A DNA stretch of 64,000 nucleotides from Sinorhizobium alkalisoli (GTDB lineage Bacteria > Pseudomonadota > Alphaproteobacteria > Rhizobiales > Rhizobiaceae): positions 1,364,001 to 1,428,000 of the forward strand of contig NZ_CP034909.1 in the NCBI RefSeq assembly GCF_008932245.1. Direction: 5' to 3'. A program made the position numbers and the translations under genes. This document shows, one piece after another, positions 1 to 10,096 of this stretch. The first letter of the stretch is position 1. Each line of letters begins with the position of its first letter. Under the pieces are notes generated by a model. The model did not search any database, was not told where the DNA came from, and worked only from the letters and a program-made list of their open reading frames with translations.

Positions 1-1
1 G

Positions 2-2605
2 ATCCTCGACTATTATGACGCGCGGCTTGCATCCGCGTCGCCGGGCAAGCAGTTCCCGCAGGGCACCCCCTACAAGCCCGTGCCGGCGGAACTTCTTTAT
101 CTCGGCGCTGAAGCATTCGGCACCGCCTTGACCGAACGGCGCGCTGTGCGCCTCTCGCCCTTCAGCGAACATGAAGGGGAGGCGCGTCAGGTCGTCACCA
201 TCGAGGCGCGTCAGGGCCTGCGCTGGGCCAAGGCCGTTGGCGAGGAGAGTGACGGCGAACGCGTCAATGTCTTCGACCATGCGGTCAAGCACATCGCGGA
301 AAAGCGGGCGAAGGGTGCGAAGGTCGTCATTTCCGGCTGGACGGAAGGATCGCTCGACCGGCTCACCCAGGTTCTTGCCGAGCATGGTCTTGCAAGGATC
401 CGCCCGATCAAGGCGCTCTCCGACCTCGGCTCTTTGAAACCGGGCGAGGCGGCATCCGCGGTTCTCAGCCTTGAGGCGGGATTCGAAACCGGCGATCTCG
501 TCGTCATTGGCGAGCAGGATATTCTCGGTGACCGGCTAGTGCGCCGCTCGAAGCGCCGAAAGCGTGGCGCCGACTTCATCGCCGAGATGACGGGCCTCGA
601 CGAGGGGAGCTATGTCGTGCATGCGGAGCACGGCATCGGCCGCTTTGTCGGCCTGCGCACGATCGAGGCCGCCGGCGCGCCGCATGATTGCCTCGAGCTC
701 CTCTATGCCGACGACGCCAAGCTTTTCCTGCCGGTGGAAAACATCGAGCTTCTGTCTCGCTACGGTTCGGAAGGGACAGACGCAATCCTCGACAAGCTCG
801 GCGGCGTCGCCTGGCAGGCGCGCAAGGCCAAGCTCAAGAAGCGGCTGCTCGACATGGCCGGCGGTCTCATCCGCATTGCCGCCGAACGGCACACGCGGCA
901 TGCGCCGGTTCTCGCCGCCCAGGACGGCGTCTATGACGAATTCGCCGCACGCTTCCCCTACGACGAGACCGAGGATCAGCTGAACTCGATCGAGGCCGTT
1001 CGCGATGATCTCGGCAGCGGCCGGCCGATGGACCGTCTGGTCTGTGGCGATGTCGGATTCGGCAAGACGGAGGTGGCGCTGCGTGCCGCTTTCATCGCGG
1101 CGATGAACGGCATCCAGGTCGCGGTCGTCGTGCCGACGACCTTGCTGGCGCGTCAGCACTACAAGACTTTTGCCGAACGTTTCCGCGGCCTGCCGGTGCG
1201 CATCCAGCAGGCCTCCCGCCTTGTCGGCTCGAAGGAACTGGCACTGACCAAGAAGGAAGTCGCGGAGGGCAAGACCGACATTGTCATCGGCACCCATGCG
1301 CTGCTCGGTTCCTCGATCAAGTTCGCCAATCTCGGTCTGCTCATCATCGACGAGGAGCAGCATTTCGGCGTCAAGCACAAGGAGCGGCTGAAGGAGCTGA
1401 AGACCGACGTCCACGTGCTGACGCTATCGGCGACGCCGATCCCGCGAACGCTGCAGCTTGCTCTGACGGGCGTTCGCGAATTGTCGTTGATCACTACGCC
1501 GCCCGTCGATCGCATGGCGGTGCGTACCTTTATTTCTCCCTTCGATGCGCTGGTGATCCGCGAGACGCTCATGCGCGAGCATTATCGTGGCGGCCAAAGC
1601 TTTTACGTCTGCCCGCGGGTGAGCGACCTTTCCGAGGTTCACGAGTTCCTGAATTCCGACGTACCGGAGTTGAAGGTCGCGGTGGCGCACGGCCAGATGC
1701 CGGCTACCGAACTCGAAGACATCATGAACGCCTTCTATGAGGGCCGCTATGACGTGCTGCTTTCGACGACGATCGTCGAATCCGGCCTGGACGTACCGAC
1801 CGCCAACACGCTGATCGTTCACCGCGCCGATATGTTCGGCCTGGCTCAGCTCTACCAGCTGCGCGGCCGGGTCGGCCGCTCGAAGGTCCGCGCCTTCGCG
1901 CTCTTCACGTTGCCCGTCAACAAGACGCTGACGGGCCCGGCGGAGCGCCGGCTGAAGGTGCTGCAGTCGCTCGATACCCTCGGCGCCGGCTTCCAACTGG
2001 CGAGCCACGATCTCGATATCCGCGGCGCGGGCAATCTGCTCGGCGAGGAGCAGTCCGGCCACATCAAGGAGGTCGGCTTCGAGCTTTACCAGCAGATGCT
2101 TGAGGAGGCGGTCGCCGAACTCAAGGGCGAGGAGGAGATCCACGACACTGGCTGGTCGCCGCAGATCTCGGTCGGAACGCCGGTCATGATCCCGGAAGAA
2201 TACGTACCCGATCTCAATCTCCGCCTCGGCCTCTATCGACGCCTCGGTGAACTGACGGACCTCAAGGAAATCGATGGCTTCGGCGCCGAACTGATCGACC
2301 GCTTCGGCCCGCTGCCGGTCGAGGTCCAGCATCTCCTGAAGATCGTTTACATCAAGGCGCTGTGCCGGACGGCGAATGTGGAAAAGCTCGATGCCGGACC
2401 CAAGGGCGTCGTCGTCCAGTTCCGCAACAAGGAGTTCCCCAACCCGGCGGCCCTCGTCGGCTATATCGCCAAGCAGGGGACGGTCGCCAAGATCCGGCAG
2501 GACCAGAGCATCTTCTTCCAGCGGGAGCTTGCATCGCCGGAAAAGCGGCTTTCGGGCGCTGCGATGGTGATGACCCAGCTCGCGGGGCTTGCGAAAGCGG
2601 GATGA
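2..2605 (+). CDS. mfd: Transcription-repair coupling factor Mfd, 5'-truncated by the window edge
   Basis: Mfd is the superfamily 2 translocase that removes stalled RNA polymerase at DNA lesions and recruits UvrA. The reading frame is open from base 2, giving about 867 residues. The family is normally near 1,150-1,170 residues, so roughly the first 300 (the UvrB-like part) lie outside the window. Visible are the RNA-polymerase-interaction (CarD-like) domain with GSYVVHAEHGIGRF near 610-650, Walker A GDVGFGKTE near 1,045-1,070, the DEEQH box near 1,350, the SATPIPRTL motif near 1,430, the QLRGRVGRS motif near 1,855-1,880 and a C-terminal TRCF domain. No internal stop is seen. The assignment is secure; the true start is not in the window. 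Confidence 0.97.
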   Translation: MLDYYDARLASASPGKQFPQGTPYKPVPAELLYLGAEAFGTALTERRAVRLSPFSEHEGEARQVVTIEARQGLRWAKAVGEESDGERVNVFDHAVKHIAEKRAKGAKVVISGWTEGSLDRLTQVLAEHGLARIRPIKALSDLGSLKPGEAASAVLSLEAGFETGDLVVIGEQDILGDRLVRRSKRRKRGADFIAEMTGLDEGSYVVHAEHGIGRFVGLRTIEAAGAPHDCLELLYADDAKLFLPVENIELLSRYGSEGTDAILDKLGGVAWQARKAKLKKRLLDMAGGLIRIAAERHTRHAPVLAAQDGVYDEFAARFPYDETEDQLNSIEAVRDDLGSGRPMDRLVCGDVGFGKTEVALRAAFIAAMNGIQVAVVVPTTLLARQHYKTFAERFRGLPVRIQQASRLVGSKELALTKKEVAEGKTDIVIGTHALLGSSIKFANLGLLIIDEEQHFGVKHKERLKELKTDVHVLTLSATPIPRTLQLALTGVRELSLITTPPVDRMAVRTFISPFDALVIRETLMREHYRGGQSFYVCPRVSDLSEVHEFLNSDVPELKVAVAHGQMPATELEDIMNAFYEGRYDVLLSTTIVESGLDVPTANTLIVHRADMFGLAQLYQLRGRVGRSKVRAFALFTLPVNKTLTGPAERRLKVLQSLDTLGAGFQLASHDLDIRGAGNLLGEEQSGHIKEVGFELYQQMLEEAVAELKGEEEIHDTGWSPQISVGTPVMIPEEYVPDLNLRLGLYRRLGELTDLKEIDGFGAELIDRFGPLPVEVQHLLKIVYIKALCRTANVEKLDAGPKGVVVQFRNKEFPNPAALVGYIAKQGTVAKIRQDQSIFFQRELASPEKRLSGAAMVMTQLAGLAKAG

Positions 2606-2684
2606 GAGGGCGATGGGGTGGTGCGGCCTCGACGCAGGCGGAACCTCTCTCCCAATTCCCGGTCTCCCCAAAAAACCTCCCCAA

Positions 2685-2824
2685 CCCCTCCCCACAAGAG
2701 AGAGGGGCTTTGCGCTCGCGGCGTTCTCCTTGCAGTTCCGACAGGCTGGCGTCTGTTGCGACGATGCGGCGCGATGCGGCAGAGAGGGTGCGGCAAGTTA
2801 ATCCCTCCCCCTTGTGGGGAGGGG
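2685..2824. repeat. Inverted-repeat pair in the mfd 3' intergenic region
   Basis: A 14-base string CCCCTCCCCACAAG at 2685-2698 is matched by its exact reverse complement at 2811-2824. They are separated by about 110 bases and lie between the end of mfd and the convergent DsbA-like gene. Rhizobial genomes carry many dispersed intergenic palindromes of this look. It may act as a long-loop terminator or simply be a dispersed repeat unit. The rest of the gap shows no gene. Confidence 0.55.
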
Positions 2825-2841
2825 TCTTTCGCCTATAACGG

Positions 2842-3507
2842 TCAGTGCGCCGGGCGGGCCGCTTTCATCGCGGCAAGTTCGAGCAGGGCGTTGGTCAGTA
2901 CTTCGACCGACTGCGCGCCCATCACCGCATATTGCTGATCGAGGATGAAGCAGGGGACGCCGGTCACACCCATGTCGCGCGCCATGTCGATCTCCTGCTT
3001 GACGGCGTCCTTGTCGGCGTCGGAGGAGAGGAGGGTGCCGATGACCGGGCGATCGAGCCCGGCCTTCTCCGCGATGTCAAGCAGGATCGCGTGATCGCCG
3101 ACATTCTTGCCCTCTTCGAAATTCGCCTTGAAGAGCAGGCGTACGGTCTCCTCCTGAGCGGCTGATCCGCTGGTGGCGGCCCAGCGGATCAGGCGATGGG
3201 CGTCGAGCGTATTGGGGCTGATCTTCACCGCATCGAAATCGAAGGCGATGCCGGCCTCGCGACCGAGCCCTTCGAGCATTTCATGCGCACGGTCGACGGC
3301 GGCCCGACCGCCGAACTTTTCCGCGAGGTGGCGCTTATGGTCGACGCCCTCCGGCGGCAGATCGGGGTTGAGCTGATAGGGACGCCATCGGATCGCGACC
3401 TGCACCTCGTTGGCCACATTGGCGATCGCCTGGTCGAGGCGGTTCTTGCCGAGATAGCACCACGGGCAGACGACGTCCGAGACGATATCGATATTGACGG
3501 TTTCCAT
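2842..3507 (-). CDS. DsbA-family (FrnE-like) thiol oxidoreductase
   Basis: This is a cytoplasmic thioredoxin-fold protein of the FrnE/2-hydroxychromene-2-carboxylate isomerase group (221 residues, typical length). The N terminus reads IDIVSDVVCPWCYLGK, so the catalytic CPWC motif is at about residues 13-16. The C-terminal part carries the family cis-proline region GVTGVPCFILDQ. There is no signal peptide, which argues against a periplasmic DsbA. A longer reading frame extends upstream to 3582, but the start at 3507 is preferred. It has a GGAAAGG-like ribosome site upstream and begins directly with the conserved strand. The physiological substrate is not known. Confident to family level only. 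Confidence 0.85.
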   Translation of the reverse strand: METVNIDIVSDVVCPWCYLGKNRLDQAIANVANEVQVAIRWRPYQLNPDLPPEGVDHKRHLAEKFGGRAAVDRAHEMLEGLGREAGIAFDFDAVKISPNTLDAHRLIRWAATSGSAAQEETVRLLFKANFEEGKNVGDHAILLDIAEKAGLDRPVIGTLLSSDADKDAVKQEIDMARDMGVTGVPCFILDQQYAVMGAQSVEVLTNALLELAAMKAARPAH

Positions 3508-3675
3508 GGTGGCGGCCTTTCCCGTTTGGCTATAACGCGTCCCGCATTCGCGCGGGGGCGGATTCCCTGCATGTCGTTGCACAAACCGCTGCGTAAGCTC
3601 GGACGACGATGCATTAAGGCTGCGACATAGGCCGCTGCGCAGTCTCTTTCAACGCGTTACCGAATGGGTACCAGC

Positions 3676-5493
3676 TTACTGGGCACGCCCGTCCCACCAG
3701 GTCGGAAGCTGGTAGCCATAGAGCGGCACCTTTGCAGGCCGGCCGATATGCTTCCAGCGGGCGATCCATTGCGCATCGAGATGATAGAGCGGCACGACGT
3801 AGGAATTGTTGACCAGCAGCCGGTCATGCGCGCGCACGGCGGCGGTGAAATCCTCGGGCGTCTGTGCCCGCAGGATATTGTCGATCATCTTGTCGACATC
3901 CTTGTTGGCGACGCCGGCGAAGTTGGAACTGCCTTGGCGATCGCGCGACACGGATCCCCAATAGGATATCTGCTCCGCTCCCGGCGATAGCGACGAAGGA
4001 TAGGACTTGATGATCACGTCATAGTCGAAGGACTGGCTGCGCAACTGGTATTGGGAGTCGTCAACCGTCCGCACCGTCGCGACGATGCCGAGCGGCGCCA
4101 GGAAGCGCTGATAGGCCAGCGCGATCTTCTCCTGGCCCGCATTCTGGCTCATGATCTCGAAGGTGAGCGGGGCGCCCGTTTTCTCATCGACCATCTTGCC
4201 GTCCTTGATGACATAGCCGGCTTCCCGAAGCAGGGTCACCGCCTCCCTCAGCACATTGCGGTCGCGACCGGACCCGTCGGTTACGGGAAGACGGTAGGTT
4301 CCGTCGAGGATCGCCGGATTGATCCTCTCCCGAACGTTCCCCATCAGCTCGAGCTCGCGGTCGTCGGCGGCGACACCGAGGAAGGAAAGCGATGAATTCT
4401 GCCAATAGCTCTGCGTCCGCGTATAGGCTCCGTCGAAGAGATTCTTGTTCACCCACTCGAAGTCGAAAACGAGCGCGAGGCCCTGCCGAAGCTTGATGTT
4501 TTGGAACATCGGCCTGCGGGTGTTGAAGACGAAACCGAGCATGCCGGAGGGCGTTTCGGGCTTGAAGCTCTCCTTGATCACGTTGCCGGACTGAACCGCC
4601 GGGAAATCATAGGCGCGCGCCCATTTGGTCGCGCTGCCCTCCGGATAGACGTCGACCTCGCCCTTCTTGAAAGCCTCGAACAGGGTGTTTTCCTGGAGAA
4701 AATACTCGACGGAAATCTCGTCGTAATTGTCGACGCCGACCTTCGAGGGCAGGTCCTTGCCCCAATAGTCCGGATTGCGCCGGTAGACGATCCGCTCGCC
4801 CGGCCGCACCTCGGCGACGCGATAGGGGCCGGAGCCGAGCGGCGGCTCGAGCGTCGTCCTGTCGAATGTCTCGACATCGACGGCATGCTTCGGCAGCACC
4901 GGCGACAGCGCCAGCAGCAGCGGGAATTCGCGATCCGCGTCCTCGGTGAAAGTGAAGCGCACGCTGCGCTCTCCGACTTTTTCCATCTTCTCCACCTTCG
5001 CGAGGCGATTGCTGAACGGCGCACGCCCCTTGTCGCGCAGCAATTCGAAGGTGAAGGTGACATCCTCGGCGGTCACCGGCTGGCCATCGGCCCAACGTGC
5101 TTTGGGGTTGAGGTTGAACTGGATGAACGTACGGTCCTCGTCCAACTCGACGGTCTCGGCAAGCAACCCATACATGGTGAAGGGCTCGTCCTGGGAGCGT
5201 TGCATCAGCGACTCGTAGACCAGATTGCCGAATGCCGGGTCCCACATGCCACGCGCGGTGGTGCGCATGCTCTTCAGGATGAAGGGATTGAGGCTGTCGA
5301 AGGTGCCGACGACGCCATAGGCGATCCTGCCCCCTTTCTTCACGTCCGGATTGACATAGGGAAAGTGCTTGAAATCGGCCGGCAGGGCAGGCTCGCCATG
5401 CATGGCGATGGCATGCACCGGTGCGGCAGCGGCTTGATAAGCAGCCAAGCCGGTTGCCAGGAGCATGACCAGGCCGGAAAGAATTGCGCGCAA
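3676..5493 (-). CDS. Extracellular solute-binding protein family 5, YejA-like (peptide/microcin C type)
   Basis: A 605-residue periplasmic binding protein for an ABC oligopeptide importer. It starts with a clear signal peptide (hydrophobic residues 4-24, cleavage near AAA-APVHA). The SBP_bac_5 signature appears as AYGVVGTFDSLNPF and WADGQPVTAEDVTFTF. The opening HAIAMHGEPALPADFKHFPY is typical of YejA-like proteins, which in enterobacteria belong to the YejABEF importer of microcin C and peptides. No permease or ATPase gene is adjacent, so it is an orphan here and must use components encoded elsewhere. The ligand is not predictable from sequence. Confidence 0.88.
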   Translation of the reverse strand: MRAILSGLVMLLATGLAAYQAAAAPVHAIAMHGEPALPADFKHFPYVNPDVKKGGRIAYGVVGTFDSLNPFILKSMRTTARGMWDPAFGNLVYESLMQRSQDEPFTMYGLLAETVELDEDRTFIQFNLNPKARWADGQPVTAEDVTFTFELLRDKGRAPFSNRLAKVEKMEKVGERSVRFTFTEDADREFPLLLALSPVLPKHAVDVETFDRTTLEPPLGSGPYRVAEVRPGERIVYRRNPDYWGKDLPSKVGVDNYDEISVEYFLQENTLFEAFKKGEVDVYPEGSATKWARAYDFPAVQSGNVIKESFKPETPSGMLGFVFNTRRPMFQNIKLRQGLALVFDFEWVNKNLFDGAYTRTQSYWQNSSLSFLGVAADDRELELMGNVRERINPAILDGTYRLPVTDGSGRDRNVLREAVTLLREAGYVIKDGKMVDEKTGAPLTFEIMSQNAGQEKIALAYQRFLAPLGIVATVRTVDDSQYQLRSQSFDYDVIIKSYPSSLSPGAEQISYWGSVSRDRQGSSNFAGVANKDVDKMIDNILRAQTPEDFTAAVRAHDRLLVNNSYVVPLYHLDAQWIARWKHIGRPAKVPLYGYQLPTWWDGRAQ

Positions 5494-5734
5494 CTTGACC
5501 TCCCGTGGGATCTATACTGCCGAATCCCGGCACGTTAGCAATGCGCACGCATATTTCCAACAAACTCAAAAAATGCAACGAAACACTGGATAAACGGCAC
5601 GAGCCAATGTAACAGGTGTTTCCGGAATCGGGGCCATTCAAAAGCCTCATTTGGCCAACAGGACAGCGGCGGCTGACGATATTCACCAGCGGAACGGCAA
5701 GTTCCGTGACCGGATTTCAGGAGACGGAATCACA

Positions 5735-6364
5735 ATGAACTTCAAGTCGAACTTCGCCAAACGCGCGGGAATGGCAGCGTTGGCGCTCACCGTAGCAGCC
5801 GCCGGCGCGCCGGGCGTGGCATCCGCGCAGCAGGCGGGAGGCAAGGCGCCGCGGGGATGGTTCAAGGTCTGCACCAAGCAGGAGGACAACGATGTTTGCA
5901 TCGTGCAGAACCTGCTTACCGCCAATAACGGCCAGCTCGTCACGGCGGTCGGACTGATCACCGTCTCCGGTAAGGTCAACCGCAAGGTGCTGCAAGTTTC
6001 CGTGCCGTCGGCGCGCATGATCCCGCCGGGCGTCCAGATGCAGATCGACGGCGGCAAGGCCGTCAAGCTCGACTACGCAATCTGCATGCCCGACAAGTGC
6101 GTTGCCGAAGTACCACTTGCCGACGCGGTGATCTCCAGCCTCAAGAAGGGCAATGAGGTCGTCTTTACGTCGGTCAATTTCCAGCGCGCTCCCAATCCCA
6201 TCAAGATGACGCTGGAAGGCTTCACCGGCGTCTTCGACGGCGAACCGATCGAACAGTCGCAGCTCGAAGAGCGCCAGCGCCTGCTGCAGGAAGAAATGCA
6301 GAAGAAGGCCGAAGATGCGCGCAAGAAGCTGGAAGAGGCTCAGAAGGCCGCCAAGCAGCAGTAA
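5735..6364 (+). CDS. Invasion-associated locus B (IalB) family periplasmic protein
   Basis: A 209-residue secreted protein. The start at 5735 has a CAGGAGACGG ribosome site and is followed directly by a signal peptide (residues 5-30, cleavage near ASAQQ). The mature part carries the IalB fold: GWFKVCTKQEDNDVCIVQN, a central QIDGGKAVKLDYAICMPDKCVAEV with paired cysteines, and a conserved VNFQRAPNPIKMTLEGF block. The last 35 residues are a charged predicted helix rich in E, K and Q. IalB was named in Bartonella, where it aids erythrocyte invasion. In free-living alphaproteobacteria its role is unclear and probably concerns the envelope. A frame upstream to 5651 exists but lacks a signal peptide. 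Confidence 0.85.
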   Translation: MNFKSNFAKRAGMAALALTVAAAGAPGVASAQQAGGKAPRGWFKVCTKQEDNDVCIVQNLLTANNGQLVTAVGLITVSGKVNRKVLQVSVPSARMIPPGVQMQIDGGKAVKLDYAICMPDKCVAEVPLADAVISSLKKGNEVVFTSVNFQRAPNPIKMTLEGFTGVFDGEPIEQSQLEERQRLLQEEMQKKAEDARKKLEEAQKAAKQQ

Positions 6365-6384
6365 GCATGGGCTTTGCGAATTGC

Positions 6385-6419
6385 CACCGCCGCGCGTCTG
6401 AATAAGACGCGCGGCGGTG
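6385..6419. terminator. Bidirectional hairpin terminator between the IalB gene and the sigma-54 regulator
   Basis: A perfect 15-bp stem (CACCGCCGCGCGTCT at 6385-6399 with its complement at 6405-6419) and a five-base loop. It lies 20 bases after the IalB stop codon and 20 bases before the end of the oppositely transcribed regulator. The T-run is weak. Confidence 0.75.
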
Positions 6420-6438
6420 TGCTTTCAAAACAGTCCGT

Positions 6439-8232
6439 TCAAGGGCGACCTGATGTGGGGCGTTGCGTCACGGGTCTTTGCTTCTTCAGCCTGTACTCGA
6501 GCTTGGCGCGTGTCAGGCCGAGTTGGCGGGCGGCCGCGGATATGTTGCCTCCAGCCGCTTCGAGCGCCGATCGATAGAGCGCGGCTTCGGCACGCTTGAG
6601 AGCCTCGGGAGTGGTTACCATCCGACGTTCGCCCATGATGTCGGTGGGGACCGCCTGCGCCGTCCCGATGCGCCCTTCGCCGGTCAGCTTCAATGGCAGA
6701 GACGGGACCTTCTCGAAGCCGGTAAACAGGTGCTGCATGTCGACCATCGAACCGTTGTCGGCGTAGATGACGCCACGCTCGACGAGGTTCTGGAGCTCGC
6801 GGATATTGCCGGGGTAATCATAGGCGAGAAGGGCGTCCATCGCCCGGCGGGTGAAACCGGTGACATTGCGGCGGTGGCGGTCGCGGAAGAGTGTCAGGAA
6901 ATGGGCGGCGAGCAGCGGAATATCGTCGCGCCGGTCTCGAAGCGGCGGAATGACGATCGGGAAGACGCAGAGACGGAAATAGAGGTCCTGGCGGAAGCGG
7001 CCGGCGCGGATCTCGTCGGCGAGGTTGACGTTGGAGGCGGCGACGACGCGCACATCGACGGGAATGGTCTTCGTGCCACCAACACGTTCGATCTTCCGTT
7101 CCTGGATGGCGCGTAGCACCTTGCCCTGGGCCGAGTAGGTAAGGGATGCGATTTCGTCGAGGAAAAGGGTGCCGCGATGCGCGCGCTCGAAATAGCCGGC
7201 GCGCGACTGCACCGCACCGGTGAAAGCGCCCTTCTCGACTCCGAACAGTTCGGATTCGACGAGGTTCTCTGGAATGGCTGCACAGTTGATCGGCACGAAC
7301 GGCCCGTCATGTCGCCGCCCGAGTTTGTGGAGTTCGCTGGAGAAGAGTTCCTTGCCGACGCCCGACTCTCCGATGAAAAGGACCGTCGCATCGGTGTCGG
7401 CGACCTTTTCCAGCATCAGCCGAGTTCGCAGGAAGCTTGCGGAAACGCCCACGACTTTGCCCTCGGTGACACCAGGTGGGTCGGGCGCGGTTGCCGGCGC
7501 GGCTCGATCAACGGCCACATGGCGCCGGGTTTTCCAGTCCAGACCAAGATAGTGCCGCTCCGGAGCGTCCTTGCCCCAGGCATCGACATTCTGCCCGACG
7601 ACGAGGCAGCGAGGCGCGCCCATAGCAGCGCATTCGATCTCGCGGAAGACGATCGGCCTGCCGAACAGCGTACTGGTGTAGCCGGATGGATAGCCCGTCT
7701 GCATCCAGCAAGCGGGTTCACTTGAAATACCGTAGCTCGAAATATGTTCCGCGGCCTCCGAAGAGTCGTCCCAGTAGAACTCGCCGAAATAGGTACCCTT
7801 GCGAAGGTCGAACTGAAACTGCTTCGTCGTCACTTTGGCGAAGCCCTCGAGCGTGTGGACGCGGGGGCCGGCTGCAAGCGCGTGGGTCAGATCTTCCTGC
7901 GGAAAGCGCTTCTGAATCAGTTCGGCATCGCGCACACCTTGCATATAGCCGACACGCATGAAGATGCCTTTGGCAGTCTCGATGCCGAAGGCGTCGATGA
8001 TCTCCTGCCGCAGGCGCCCCAGCACCAGCGACTGGATCAGTACCATGCGCTGGTCGTTGAGCCATATTCGACCGTCGCCGAGCGCGAACTGGAGTGCCTC
8101 CGCAAGGTCGGTGAGGGTGGGCGCCGCGCCCGTGTCGAGTTCGTTGAAAGCGCCGCGCGTAAGAACCCCGCCCGTTTTGCGGGACGCCTCGACCAGGGAG
8201 ATCAAACGCTCGGAATGTTGCGAGTCTGTCAT
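6439..8232 (-). CDS. Sigma-54-dependent activator with XylR-N/V4R sensor domain
   Basis: A 597-residue bacterial enhancer-binding protein. The N-terminal half is an XylR_N plus V4R aromatic-effector sensor ([17 protein letters not shown], then [16 protein letters not shown] and [12 protein letters not shown] stretches). The AAA+ domain has Walker A GESGVGKE and the sigma-54 contact loop GAFTGA. A Fis-type helix-turn-helix closes the protein ([20 protein letters not shown]). It is divergent from an aldehyde/alcohol dehydrogenase pair that has a perfect -24/-12 promoter, so it very likely activates that operon when bound to an aromatic compound, as XylR and DmpR do. The start at 8232 is chosen because the family N terminus begins there. 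The 78 extra upstream codons would run into the control region. Confidence 0.9.
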   Translation of the reverse strand: MTDSQHSERLISLVEASRKTGGVLTRGAFNELDTGAAPTLTDLAEALQFALGDGRIWLNDQRMVLIQSLVLGRLRQEIIDAFGIETAKGIFMRVGYMQGVRDAELIQKRFPQEDLTHALAAGPRVHTLEGFAKVTTKQFQFDLRKGTYFGEFYWDDSSEAAEHISSYGISSEPACWMQTGYPSGYTSTLFGRPIVFREIECAAMGAPRCLVVGQNVDAWGKDAPERHYLGLDWKTRRHVAVDRAAPATAPDPPGVTEGKVVGVSASFLRTRLMLEKVADTDATVLFIGESGVGKELFSSELHKLGRRHDGPFVPINCAAIPENLVESELFGVEKGAFTGAVQSRAGYFERAHRGTLFLDEIASLTYSAQGKVLRAIQERKIERVGGTKTIPVDVRVVAASNVNLADEIRAGRFRQDLYFRLCVFPIVIPPLRDRRDDIPLLAAHFLTLFRDRHRRNVTGFTRRAMDALLAYDYPGNIRELQNLVERGVIYADNGSMVDMQHLFTGFEKVPSLPLKLTGEGRIGTAQAVPTDIMGERRMVTTPEALKRAEAALYRSALEAAGGNISAAARQLGLTRAKLEYRLKKQRPVTQRPTSGRP

Positions 8233-8332
8233 GTTCTTCTTGATTATTTGATGAACGCAGGAACGATATTTCATAATTTTCGTAATCTCAAGCGCGGTGG
8301 CCGAGGCGGCTTTCTCTTCTGAACGAAGCTGA

Positions 8333-8356
8333 GAAACAAGCGTTTCCAAGCGCTTG
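8333..8356. promoter_or_regulatory. Candidate upstream activating sequence for the XylR-like regulator
   Basis: Two abutting palindromes: GAAAC-aagc-GTTTC at 8333-8346 and CAAGCGCTTG at 8347-8356. They lie about 40 bases upstream of the -24 element, between the divergent regulator and the dehydrogenase operon. Position and symmetry suit an enhancer-binding-protein site. The spacing is shorter than the usual 80-150 bases, so this could also be an autoregulatory site. Confidence 0.5.
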
Positions 8357-8395
8357 CAGCGCTTTCTCGGAGAGATGGGTCTTCCCCTGAAGTTC

Positions 8396-8411
8396 TGGCA
8401 CGACCTTTGCA
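8396..8411 (+). promoter_or_regulatory. Sigma-54 (-24/-12) promoter of the aryl-aldehyde dehydrogenase operon
   Basis: TGGCACG (8396-8402), four bases, then TTGCA (8407-8411) is an exact match to the RpoN consensus. Transcription would start near 8423, giving an untranslated leader of about 125 bases before the start codon at 8550. It agrees with the adjacent sigma-54 activator gene. Confidence 0.9.
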
Positions 8412-8549
8412 GCATTAGTTTCGACCGCTCGAGGAAAGCGGCCGGAGGACATCGGCAGAAAACCAAACGTCGGCAACGAAGGCTGGGCGGGCCCCGCGGC
8501 GAAGCCGTGCCCGCGCACCCTGACAGGCCGACACTTTGAGGAGAACAGT

Positions 8550-10022
8550 ATGAACATTCAGAAAGGGAATTTCCTGGACAGCGAGCGCTGGGAAGGGCGC
8601 GCCTTCTTTGCCGATTGGCAAAGGACGGCGGCGGGCGTCATCGAGGTGACCGATCCGGCGACGGGAGCGGTAATCGCTTCGGTCGGTGTTGGGGGGGGCG
8701 CCGACATTCGCCGTGCCGCCGCCGAGGCGCGCGTCGCGCAGAAAGCCTGGGCCAGGATGCTGCCGACCGAAAGGGCGCGCATTCTTTCCAAGGCCGCCGA
8801 CCTGCTCGAACAGAACGGCGCGGAGCTGATACCGTGGATCATGCGGGAGTCCGGATCGATCTATCCCAAGGCCGGCATCGAGATCGAGCATGGCGCGCTC
8901 TTCATGCGACATGCGGCTTCGCTCGCCACGGCACCCATGGGCATGTTGATCCCGGCGATGGACAATCGGACGAACTATGCCAGGCGCGTGCCGCATGGCG
9001 TCGTGGGTGTGATCTCTCCCTTCAATTTTCCGCTCGTGCTGTCCGTCCGCTCGATCGCCGCGGCGTTGGCATTCGGCAATGCCGTGGTCCATAAGCCGGA
9101 CCCGCGCACGCCGATCTCGGGTGGCATCATCATTGCCCGGATCTTCGAGGAAGCCGGTCTGCCCAAGGGCGTTCTGCAAATCGTTCCGGGCGGAGCGGAT
9201 GCGGGCGAGGCCATGTGTACCGACCCCAATATCGCAATGATCTCCTTCACGGGGTCGGCGCGAGGCGGCTCGAAGGTTGCCGAGATCGCCGGCAAGCATT
9301 TCAAAAAGGTCCAGCTCGAGCTCGGTGGCAAGAATTCGCTCGTCGTGCTCGACGACGCCGACCTCGACGTCGCCGCATCGAATTCGGCCTGGGGCGCTTT
9401 CCTGCATCAGGGCCAGATCTGCATGGCGACCGGGTTGATCCTGGTCGACGAGAAGATTGCCGATGCGCTGACAACCAAGCTGGTAGCGAAGGCCTCCCAC
9501 CTCACGGCGGGCGATCCGTCGCTCAACGAGGTGGCGCTCGGACCGATCATCTCGGATGGTCAGGTCGAGATTATCGATGAAATCGTCAACGACGCCGTGG
9601 CCAAGGGGGCGAAGCTCCTTGTCGGCGGTACGCACGACGGCCGCTTCTACGCGGCGACCGTGCTCTCGGGGGTCAAACCCGGAATGCGCGCTTTCGAGGA
9701 AGAGATCTTCGGCCCGGTGGCCTGCATTGCCACCTTCAGCTCCGAACAGGAGGCGATCGCCTTGACCAACAACAGCGACTACGGTCTTGCCGCCGGCGTG
9801 ATCTCAGCCGACATCGGCCGCGCCCTTCGGATTGCCGAGGAGCTCGACGTCGGTATGGTCCATGTCAACGATCAGACGGTCAATGGCGGTCCCTTCGCGC
9901 CATTCGGGGGGCCGCGCAAGTCCGGCAACGGCACCCGTATCGGTGGACCGGCGGACATCGAGGAGTTCACGACCTGGAAGTGGATTTCCGTCAAGGACGC
10001 GGCAACGCCCCATCCCTTCTGA
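8550..10022 (+). CDS. Benzaldehyde-type NAD(P)+-dependent aldehyde dehydrogenase
   Basis: A 490-residue member of the aldehyde dehydrogenase superfamily, closest in look to the benzaldehyde dehydrogenases (XylC group). It should oxidise an aromatic aldehyde to the acid. Key sites are [10 protein letters not shown], the nucleotide loop [13 protein letters not shown], the catalytic Glu in LELGGKNSL (near residue 258), the catalytic Cys in GQICMATG (near 292) and the C-terminal [14 protein letters not shown]. The start has a GAGGAGAAC ribosome site. It is the first gene of a sigma-54 controlled pair with the alcohol dehydrogenase 75 bases downstream. That order matches alcohol to aldehyde to acid catabolism of a benzyl-type substrate, though the substrate itself is inferred. 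Confidence 0.88.
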   Translation: MNIQKGNFLDSERWEGRAFFADWQRTAAGVIEVTDPATGAVIASVGVGGGADIRRAAAEARVAQKAWARMLPTERARILSKAADLLEQNGAELIPWIMRESGSIYPKAGIEIEHGALFMRHAASLATAPMGMLIPAMDNRTNYARRVPHGVVGVISPFNFPLVLSVRSIAAALAFGNAVVHKPDPRTPISGGIIIARIFEEAGLPKGVLQIVPGGADAGEAMCTDPNIAMISFTGSARGGSKVAEIAGKHFKKVQLELGGKNSLVVLDDADLDVAASNSAWGAFLHQGQICMATGLILVDEKIADALTTKLVAKASHLTAGDPSLNEVALGPIISDGQVEIIDEIVNDAVAKGAKLLVGGTHDGRFYAATVLSGVKPGMRAFEEEIFGPVACIATFSSEQEAIALTNNSDYGLAAGVISADIGRALRIAEELDVGMVHVNDQTVNGGPFAPFGGPRKSGNGTRIGGPADIEEFTTWKWISVKDAATPHPF

Positions 10023-10096
10023 TCAATCCCAGATCGGGATGCGCGCAGTACAGCGCTCGCGTCCGCCACGCCTATCGTGTCAATCCGGAGACAGCC

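Noticed and set aside
1424..2695. Long open frame (423 codons) antisense to mfd
   Set aside because: It mirrors the codon pattern of mfd on the opposite strand, has no recognisable domain and runs into the inverted-repeat gap. A GC-rich antisense shadow.
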